Below, piece after piece: positions 1 to 4,859 of a DNA stretch of 5,817 nt. The position numbers and the translations under genes were made by a program. Numbering within the stretch: the first letter of the stretch is position 1; each line of letters opens with the position of its first letter. This DNA is from Candidatus Zixiibacteriota bacterium (lineage in GTDB: Bacteria > Zixibacteria > MSB-5A5 > GN15 > PGXB01), in contig CP070766.1 of the NCBI GenBank assembly GCA_020345705.1, forward strand, positions 1,225,027-1,230,843, written 5' to 3'. The notes under the pieces were generated by a model that was given only the letters and a program-made list of their open reading frames with translations, was not told the DNA's origin and did no database searches.

Positions 1-67
1 AAAGCTCTCACGCTTTGCGTCTTTTTGCGATTGCCGGCTGCTCATCGATTTACCCAATGAGTTTGTC
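1..67 (+). other. Possible 3' end of an upstream plus-strand gene
   Basis: The window opens just before a plus-strand terminator-like hairpin, so the first bases probably belong to the end of a gene that starts outside the window. Frame 1 stays open to a TGA at 58-60, just before the hairpin. Frame 2 runs through the first hairpin arm to a TAA at 83-85. Frame 1 therefore gives the most natural layout, but about 19 codons are too few to recognise a protein or prove coding. No function can be offered. Confidence 0.25.
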
Positions 68-123
68 GGGCCGGACAACCAGTAAATTCAATAAGTTATA
101 ACAAGTCCGGCCCTTTTGTTGTT
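68..123 (+). terminator. Terminator-like hairpin with T-rich tail
   Basis: GGGCCGGAC at 68-76 and GTCCGGCCC at 105-113 form a perfect 9-bp GC-rich stem. The T-rich run TTTTGTTGTT follows at 114-123. This is the order expected for a Rho-independent terminator of a plus-strand gene ending upstream. The minus-strand side lacks a T tract, so it is not bidirectional. The 28-base loop is long for a classical terminator, which lowers certainty. Confidence 0.6.
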
Positions 124-143
124 CCCCGGCCAAGAACGTCACA

Positions 144-165
144 ATTTCAGCCAAAAAGCTGAGAT
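144..165. repeat. Small inverted repeat / hairpin
   Basis: ATTTCAGC (144-151) pairs with GCTGAGAT (158-165) as eight base pairs, one of them G-U, around the six-base loop CAAAAA. No T tract follows on the plus strand, so it is not a clear terminator. The role is unknown; it may be chance structure. Confidence 0.35.
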
Positions 166-356
166 CACGCCGGAGAATTCCCCATCTATCTTATACGGGC
201 TAAGAATCAGACATCCATCCCGCCATTAAGAACTACGTAAAATAACGATGTTTAACAACACAAAAGACACTAAACCCCGAAGCCGCTGTTCGGAAACGGT
301 CTATTACCGACGCTAAGTGCAAGTCATACCAATGACCTAGCGCAAATCTGCCACGA

Positions 357-422
357 ACCTCGAGATCGCAGGCCAAAGACTAAACGAGGCGAAATCCGGG
401 CTCCTCAGGCCAGTCTCGAGGT
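357..422. repeat. Nested dyad, possible structured RNA or remnant repeat
   Basis: ACCTCGAGA (357-365) and TCTCGAGGT (414-422) are perfect 9-bp inverted arms 48 bases apart. Inside them GGCC (371-374) can pair with GGCC (408-411), and GAGG (386-389) with CCTC (403-406), so three nested helices are possible. The element sits about 25 bases upstream of the candidate MarR promoter. It could be a structured RNA, a looping protein site or a remnant of an inverted-repeat element. Nothing in the sequence decides between these. Confidence 0.4.
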
Positions 423-447
423 CGGGCGCACGGCAAAAATTATATTT

Positions 448-478
448 TTGAAACAATATGTAGGCGCCTACGTATTAT
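448..478 (+). promoter_or_regulatory. Candidate promoter of the MarR gene
   Basis: TTGAAA (448-453) resembles a sigma-70 -35 box and TATTAT (473-478) a -10 box, five of six matching TATAAT. The spacer is 19 bases, longer than the ideal 17; CGTATT at 471-476 would give 17 but is a poorer box. AT-rich sequence at 435-449 lies just upstream. The start codon of the MarR gene is 40 bases downstream. A palindrome fills the spacer, so binding there should block or remodel the promoter. Confidence 0.55.
455..476. promoter_or_regulatory. Palindromic operator, probably for the MarR regulator
   Basis: The core GTAGGCGCCTAC (460-471) is a perfect 12-base palindrome. Including the flanks, 455-476 is symmetric except for one mismatched pair (T459/G472). 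Length, symmetry and placement between the -35 and -10 elements are typical of MarR-family operators, and the next gene encodes a MarR protein. Autoregulation is therefore inferred. No second copy of this motif was seen elsewhere in the window. Confidence 0.65.
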
Positions 479-517
479 TCTTTAAAATGAACGGCGTTTC
501 TCGGACGGATTATTCTG

Positions 518-1000
518 ATGGATTATATTGAGGAACTCGGAACTCTGGCGCTGGCTAGTCGCCTTCGACGATTCATTGACAAGCTGATTAAAGACGGCAC
601 CCGCGTCTACGAAAGCCTCGATTTTGAATTCGAGGTCCGCTGGTTTCCCATTTTTCATCTGCTCAGCTATCACTCTCCCCTGACCGTTATGCAGATCGCC
701 GAGGCACTGGGGCTGGCCCATCCGTCAATCATCGAAACTGCCGACGAAATGGCCAGGCGCGCTCTTGTGACGTCGTATCGGGACGACGCCGACAAACGCC
801 GCAGGCTGCTCTGTTTGACCGAGGAGGGCAAGAACCTGGCGGTGAAGTTGGAACCTGTTTGGAAAGCTTTTTGGGAAGCCGCCGACGACGTCTTCCGCGA
901 GGCCGGATGTGACTTGCTCGATTCAATCGAAAAAGTGGAAACGGTCCTGGAGCAAAAAACATTTTATGAACGGATTGTCGCGCGGCTGGACAAGCAATAA
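518..1000 (+). CDS. MarR-family winged-helix transcriptional regulator
   Basis: A 160-residue DNA-binding regulator, probably a dimer that releases DNA when it binds a small ligand. The N-terminal helix MDYIEELGTLALASRLRR resembles the MarR half of MarR-GNAT fusion proteins. The winged-helix domain covers about residues 40-105: helix-turn-helix LTVMQIAEALGLAHPSII at 55-72 and a charged wing with DKRRRLLCLTEEGK at 92-105. Leucine-rich helices (about 106-160) would form the dimer interface. The ATG at 518 is chosen because family similarity begins at the first residue; the SD is weak (GGACGG at 503-508). The protein ends at TFYERIVARLDKQ, where fusion members continue into a GNAT acetyltransferase, so this one is stand-alone. 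A palindrome in its own promoter suggests autoregulation. The family call is firm; the ligand is unknown. Confidence 0.9.
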   Translation: MDYIEELGTLALASRLRRFIDKLIKDGTRVYESLDFEFEVRWFPIFHLLSYHSPLTVMQIAEALGLAHPSIIETADEMARRALVTSYRDDADKRRRLLCLTEEGKNLAVKLEPVWKAFWEAADDVFREAGCDLLDSIEKVETVLEQKTFYERIVARLDKQ

Positions 1001-1019
1001 GAGGATCAAGCGCGATAGA

Positions 1020-1045
1020 AGCATTCTTTTGGGATTAAGAATGCT
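1020..1045 (+). promoter_or_regulatory. Stem-loop between the MarR gene and the first S41 gene
   Basis: AGCATTCTT (1020-1028) and AAGAATGCT (1037-1045) form a perfect 9-bp stem with the loop TTGGGATT. No T tract follows on either strand, so it is not a standard terminator. It sits 12 bases upstream of the SD (AAAGGAG, 1058-1064) and leaves that site free. It could be a 5' stabilising hairpin, a processing site, or a 26-base dyad read as DNA by a protein. Confidence 0.5.
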
Positions 1046-1070
1046 CGTAATATAACGAAAGGAGAAACAT

Positions 1071-2438
1071 ATGTTGTACCATTCGTCAACCCATTCGCAA
1101 AGACTCTTGTCCTTGCCGGTTCTGGCACTTCTCATCTTCACGTCACTGGCAATTAGTACGGGTCATGCCGAACCAGAACAAGCCAGCGAATCCGGAGTCA
1201 ATACGACGCTAAGTAACCAGAAAAAAGCAGAGATCATCGACTCTGTGCTTTATATCCTCGATTCCTGTTACATCTTTCCGGAGGTCGCAGTGAAGATGCA
1301 AGAGCACATCAGAACGAAGCTTGAATACAATCAGTATGATGAAATCACCGATCTTTATCGGTTCACGGAGCAGTTGACTGACGACATGTACGAGATATCC
1401 AGCGACCGGCATCTCAGAATATCGGTTATGTCCCCCCAGGATTTCGACCCTTCCGAAGGTGACACATTGACATATGACAAGATCGAGACCCGGGCCATCA
1501 AGAATTTCGGTTTCAGGAAAGTAGAATGTCTGCCGGGAAACGTCGGCTATCTTGATCTCCGGATGTTTGACAACCCCAAATATGGCGGTCCGACCGCCGC
1601 GGCCGCCATGAATTTCCTTGCCAACAGCGACGCCGTGATAATAGACATCCGCAACAATGGAGGTGGCGAGGGTTATATGGTCCAGTTTCTATGCAGTTAC
1701 TTTTTCAAGGAGCCGGTCCGCCTGAACAGCTTTTACGACCGTGCCAACGACGAGACCATGCAGTCATGGACGAATGCTTTCGTGCCGGGCAAGACGATGT
1801 ACGATACTGACCTGTACGTGCTGATAAGCGACAATACCGGTTCAGCAGCCGAGGGATTCGCGTACAACATGAAAGCGCGTGAAAGGGCGACGCTTGTCGG
1901 GTCAACGACTCGCGGCGCTGCTCATACGGTTGGCTTCTACGACTTTCCCAATCTTCAGGTGAGGGCGAAAATCTCCACCGGTCGACCTATCAACCCGGTC
2001 ACCGGCGACAACTGGGAAGTGGTCGGGATCAAGGCTGATATCGAAGTCCCCTCGGAGCATGCCTTCGATAAGGCTTACCTGATGGCTCTTGAAAAGATCT
2101 CGGGATGGGCCGAGGACGAGGCGCGGCGCTACGAGCTGGACTGGGCTATGGCTGGAGTCAACGCCAAGTTGAATCCGATCACGCTCGAAGGCGACCTGCT
2201 GAAAAGCTATGCCGGAACGTACGGCTCCACAACCATTCTATACGAAAACGGGGCTTTAATCTATGTGGGTACCAAGGGTACCAGATATGCTTTAATCCCC
2301 CTGACCAGCAATCTCTTTCAGTTCTCCGACACCGACGCTGCCCGTGTCAGATTCATGGTCGATGAGAGCGGAAAGGTAGCCGAGATAAAAATGTTGTATG
2401 ATGATGGCTACATCATCCGCAAAACCAGAATAGAATAG
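1071..2438 (+). CDS. Exported S41-family serine peptidase with C-terminal beta domain
   Basis: A 455-residue protein of the tricorn/IRBP-like branch of S41 peptidases. A Sec signal peptide covers residues 1-33, with probable cleavage after GHA. A helical N-terminal domain (about 48-118) ends in DRHL, whose H114 likely matches the tricorn catalytic histidine. The core domain (about 145-343) has IIDIRNNGGGEG at 190-201 and the nucleophile motif NTGSAAEGFAY with S258. NWEVVG (314-319) holds a possible catalytic glutamate, E316. No PDZ domain fits between H114 and the core, and the CtpA-type lysine is absent (TTRGAAH, 279-285). Residues about 368-455 form a separate domain resembling the small beta-rich, lipocalin-like extensions found on such hydrolases. 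The start is set by AAAGGAG six bases before the ATG and by the signal peptide. The substrate is unknown; the loop after the nucleophile is divergent. Confidence 0.88.
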   Translation: MLYHSSTHSQRLLSLPVLALLIFTSLAISTGHAEPEQASESGVNTTLSNQKKAEIIDSVLYILDSCYIFPEVAVKMQEHIRTKLEYNQYDEITDLYRFTEQLTDDMYEISSDRHLRISVMSPQDFDPSEGDTLTYDKIETRAIKNFGFRKVECLPGNVGYLDLRMFDNPKYGGPTAAAAMNFLANSDAVIIDIRNNGGGEGYMVQFLCSYFFKEPVRLNSFYDRANDETMQSWTNAFVPGKTMYDTDLYVLISDNTGSAAEGFAYNMKARERATLVGSTTRGAAHTVGFYDFPNLQVRAKISTGRPINPVTGDNWEVVGIKADIEVPSEHAFDKAYLMALEKISGWAEDEARRYELDWAMAGVNAKLNPITLEGDLLKSYAGTYGSTTILYENGALIYVGTKGTRYALIPLTSNLFQFSDTDAARVRFMVDESGKVAEIKMLYDDGYIIRKTRIE

Positions 2439-2453
2439 AGTGTGAGCTAGGCC

Positions 2454-2478
2454 GACCCTTTACCGAACCGGCCGGGTC
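2454..2478 (+). other. Weak hairpin between the two S41 genes
   Basis: GACCC (2454-2458) pairs with GGGTC (2474-2478) around a 15-base loop, 15 bases after the first S41 stop codon. Only a short TT follows. It is too weak to call a terminator, and nothing else stands out in this 101-base gap except two purine-rich SD-like runs, GGAGGA (2515-2520) and GAGGAGG (2528-2534), of which only the second is correctly spaced for the next start. Confidence 0.2.
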
Positions 2479-2539
2479 TTCGCGTTCCGTCCTGTGCTTC
2501 AGCTGTTGATAATCGGAGGATTTTTCTGAGGAGGATACC

Positions 2540-3625
2540 ATGTCAAATTTCGTGAAATTTTCCTGTGCCGTCATGATTGCTCTGCTTTTAGTCTTCTTGA
2601 CGGCCGCAGATGAATACGATTGCTTTGCCGGGGAAATACCTGAGGTCGACGTCAGTACAAGAACGAAGGTAGTCAATAAAGTCGCGGACCTTATGAGTGA
2701 CTACTTCCTGTACCCCGATATTGGCGAAAAATCGGGAGAATATATCAAAGACAAACTCAAAAATGGGAATTATGATTCCTTTACCGATGTCAAGAAATTC
2801 TGCAGTCAGGTTACGGCCGACCTACGAGAAATTTGTCATGATAAGCACTTATTTGTTTTCTACAGCCCCGAGGAAGCTAAAGAGGTCGCCGCCAGGAAGA
2901 GTCTTTTGCCCCCTGACGAAAAAGAGAGAATCGAAAGGCAGCTCTATGAGAAGGGCCGGAGAACGAATTTCGGCTTCAGTAGAGTTGAGATACTTGATGG
3001 TAACGTCGGCTACCTTGACCTACATTACGTAGCACCTCTGGAATATGCCGCGGAAACTGTGATTGGCACCATGAAATTTCTTTCACACGCGGATGCTGTT
3101 ATTATCGATCTTCGACGAAACGGCGGCGGCGGCGGAATCAGTCGTTTGCTTCTCAGCTACTTCCTTGGCCCGGGGAGGATTCATCTGATTGATTACTACG
3201 CGAGAGCATCTGATGTGGCTGAGCAATACTGGTCATACGAATACGTTCCCGGAAAGCGAATGACAGACGTTGACTTGTATTTCTTGACGAGTTCGAAGAC
3301 CTTCTCAGCCGCGGAGGAGATGGCGTTCAATATGCAGCATCTGGGACGTGCTCTTATCATCGGTGAGACAACAAAAGGGGGCGCGCACCCGGTCGACGTT
3401 TTAATCGTTCAGGGCGATATTCTGCTGCAGGTTTCAATCGGTGAAACGGTTCACCCTGTCACCAAAACTAATTGGGAGGGAGTAGGCGTCGAACCGGATG
3501 TCAAAGTCCCCGCGGAAGAAGCCCTTCAGACCGCCCACCTGCTGGCGCTGAAAAATCTATTGAGCAAGACTACGGATGACGAAGTGAGAAACGAACTTGT
3601 GTCTCTGATTGAGCAAATGGAATAG
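2540..3625 (+). CDS. Exported S41-family serine peptidase, short paralogue
   Basis: A 361-residue paralogue of the preceding gene. A signal peptide spans residues 1 to about 23-30 (hydrophobic VMIALLLVFLTAA); cleavage may follow TAA or CFA, and no lipobox was found. The helical N-terminal domain (about 40-107) ends in DKHL with H103. The core domain (about 143-340) contains NVGYLDL (155-161), IIDLRRNGGGGG (188-199), the nucleophile motif KTFSAAEEMAF with S256, GETTKGGAH (275-283) and NWEGVGVEPDV (311-321, E313). These are closer to the family consensus than in the upstream copy, so this is the more conventional enzyme. It lacks the C-terminal beta domain, ending with a short helix at LIEQME. 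A charged linker (about 111-142) separates the domains; there is no PDZ. The start is set by GAGGAGG five bases before the ATG. Substrate unknown. Confidence 0.9.
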   Translation: MSNFVKFSCAVMIALLLVFLTAADEYDCFAGEIPEVDVSTRTKVVNKVADLMSDYFLYPDIGEKSGEYIKDKLKNGNYDSFTDVKKFCSQVTADLREICHDKHLFVFYSPEEAKEVAARKSLLPPDEKERIERQLYEKGRRTNFGFSRVEILDGNVGYLDLHYVAPLEYAAETVIGTMKFLSHADAVIIDLRRNGGGGGISRLLLSYFLGPGRIHLIDYYARASDVAEQYWSYEYVPGKRMTDVDLYFLTSSKTFSAAEEMAFNMQHLGRALIIGETTKGGAHPVDVLIVQGDILLQVSIGETVHPVTKTNWEGVGVEPDVKVPAEEALQTAHLLALKNLLSKTTDDEVRNELVSLIEQME

Positions 3626-3630
3626 AATGT

Positions 3631-3649
3631 GGCAGGTTCCCGCCTGACC
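3631..3649 (+). other. Short hairpin after the second S41 gene
   Basis: GGCAGG (3631-3636) pairs with CCTGACC (3643-3649), with A3647 bulged, around the loop TTCCCG, six bases after the stop codon. No T run follows. It could protect the 3' end of the S41 message or weakly attenuate transcription into the hydrolase gene. CATAAT at 3720-3725 resembles a -10 box, but no good -35 lies upstream, so an internal promoter here is unproven. Confidence 0.25.
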
Positions 3650-3734
3650 TTATCGCCGGGATTGAAAGACCGATAAATCATCGAGAACTTTATCACATCA
3701 GCCGCGTAGTCTAACTCAGCATAATAAACAACAG

Positions 3735-3770
3735 TCCGATCGGATCGCAACCGCATCGGCACCGATTGGA
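3735..3770 (+). promoter_or_regulatory. Potential SD-masking stem upstream of the serine hydrolase
   Basis: TCCGATCGG (3735-3743) can pair with CCGATTGGA (3762-3770) as nine base pairs, eight Watson-Crick and one G-U, closing an 18-base loop. The second arm contains three of the four bases of the only SD site (GGAG, 3768-3771) for the ATG at 3780. Competing pairings exist: TCCGATCGGA (3735-3744) is itself a perfect DNA palindrome, and ATCGG (3755-3759) can pair locally with CCGAT (3762-3766). So it may be a translational switch or a protein-binding palindrome. The function is inferred only. Confidence 0.4.
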
Positions 3771-3779
3771 GTTCTATCT

Positions 3780-4856
3780 ATGAATGTAGTTGACATGCTG
3801 GTTGAATACTTTCATGAACTCGAAAAACGAGGTGAATTCTCCGGCGTCATACTCATAACGCAGGGCACGGCACACTTGTTCGCCGGAGCGTATGGATATG
3901 CCAGCCGCGCCTGGAAGATAAGAAATACTATGGACATGCGGTTCGACACGGCATCTATTACCAAGCTCTTTACTTCCGTCGCGACCTTGCAACTGATCGA
4001 TCAGGGATTACTTGATTTCGAAACGGGCGCAATTGATTTTTTGGGGCTTGAAGATACTGCGATTTCCAGGGAGGTGAATGTCTTTCACCTGTTGACGCAT
4101 ACGTCCGGCATCGGTGACGATTGCGAAGAGGAAGATGGGAAAAGTTATGAGGATTTGTGGAAGACCAAGCCAAACTATTCGGTGAGGACAACATCAGACT
4201 TCTTACCGCAATTTATTAACAACCCCCCGAATTTCCCGCCGGGGCAGGGCTGCCGATACTGCAACTGCAGCTTCGTATTGCTTGGGCTGATGATAGAGAA
4301 GGTTAGCGGATCAACGTACCGCGATTACGTCGGGAAGAACGTCTTTGCTAGAGCCAGGATGGTTCATTCAAATTTCTTTCGCATGGATCGAGTCCATGAT
4401 AGCGTTGCCGAGGGGTACGACCCGATCTATGATGATAGAGGCACTATCCAAGGCTGGAAGAAGAATATCTATTCCTTCCCCCCTATCGGGTCGCCCGACA
4501 GCGGAGCCCACGTCACCGCCGGAGATCTTGACCGTTTCTTCCGGTCGGTGAAAGCAGGAGAACTCCTTTCTCCGGGGCTGACGCAGGCTTTCCTGACGCC
4601 GCAGGTACATTACCGTGATATGGACAATTGGGTAAGGAAGTACGGTTACGGTCTGTGGTTCTACGTGAACAGGTCCGGCAACGTGATTTGCTGCCAGAAG
4701 GAAGGCATCAACGCCGGCGTCAGTGGTCTTATAAGGCATTTCCCCGCCCGCGACATCAATGTCATTATTCTTTCGAATATGATAGACGGGGCCTGGAAAC
4801 CGGTATGGAAAATCCACGAGATGGTGCTTGCCGAGGATTTTGGCGCATCAAGGTGA
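3780..4856 (+). CDS. Serine hydrolase, beta-lactamase/class C penicillin-binding fold
   Basis: A 358-residue active-site serine hydrolase related to class C beta-lactamases, DD-peptidases and esterases (Pfam Beta-lactamase family). The SxxK motif is SITK (S59, K62) in FDTASITKLF. The tyrosine motif is YCN (Y160, N162). HLLTHTSGI (103-111) is the conserved segment between them. The third motif appears as KEG (307-309) in QKEGINAG, where relatives have KTG or HxG. No signal peptide is present and no in-frame start exists between the ATG and a TGA at 3663, so the enzyme should be cytoplasmic. This argues against a cell-wall role and favours a small ester, amide or lactam substrate. GGAG (3768-3771) lies eight bases before the ATG. 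The gene is tightly coupled to the phosphotransferase downstream. The fold is certain; the reaction is unknown. Confidence 0.9.
   Translation: MNVVDMLVEYFHELEKRGEFSGVILITQGTAHLFAGAYGYASRAWKIRNTMDMRFDTASITKLFTSVATLQLIDQGLLDFETGAIDFLGLEDTAISREVNVFHLLTHTSGIGDDCEEEDGKSYEDLWKTKPNYSVRTTSDFLPQFINNPPNFPPGQGCRYCNCSFVLLGLMIEKVSGSTYRDYVGKNVFARARMVHSNFFRMDRVHDSVAEGYDPIYDDRGTIQGWKKNIYSFPPIGSPDSGAHVTAGDLDRFFRSVKAGELLSPGLTQAFLTPQVHYRDMDNWVRKYGYGLWFYVNRSGNVICCQKEGINAGVSGLIRHFPARDINVIILSNMIDGAWKPVWKIHEMVLAEDFGASR
4850..4856 (+). promoter_or_regulatory. SD site overlapping the hydrolase stop codon
   Basis: AAGGTGA contains the hydrolase stop codon TGA (4854-4856) and matches the 5' part of the anti-SD sequence (AGGTGAT against AUCACCU). 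It precedes a GTG start at 4860. A ribosome finishing the hydrolase would stop on this site, the arrangement expected for translational coupling. It also supports GTG 4860 over the later in-frame TTG at 4878. Confidence 0.6.
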
Positions 4857-4859
4857 TTC

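Larger units (their letters stand above)
124..447. other. Long gene-free stretch upstream of the MarR gene
   Basis: About 320 bases without a convincing reading frame on either strand: stops are frequent and no family resemblance was found. It holds a small hairpin (144-165), a large 9-bp-arm dyad (357-422) and an AT-rich dyad AAAAAT-TAT-ATTTTT at 435-449. The AT-rich dyad lies directly upstream of a candidate -35 box and could act as an UP-type element. No tRNA-like T-arm or CCA end was seen. It could hold an unrecognised small RNA or a decayed gene. Confidence 0.5.

Noticed and set aside
487..531. Fourteen-codon open frame starting at ATG 487, overlapping the MarR start
   Set aside because: No SD precedes it and the peptide has no leader-peptide character such as codon runs. 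It probably arises by chance.
1029..1056. Promoter-like pair TTGGGA and TATAAC upstream of the first S41 gene
   Set aside because: Transcription would begin at about 1063, inside the SD site, leaving a message without it. The -35 is also poor and lies in a stem-loop.
2105..2365. Open frame of 86 codons on the plus strand within the first S41 gene
   Set aside because: It is out of frame with a gene that has clear domain structure, and no SD or family resemblance supports it.
4368..4817. Open frame of 149 codons on the minus strand
   Set aside because: It lies wholly inside the serine hydrolase gene, whose plus-strand motifs are clear. The antisense product resembles no family and has no SD.
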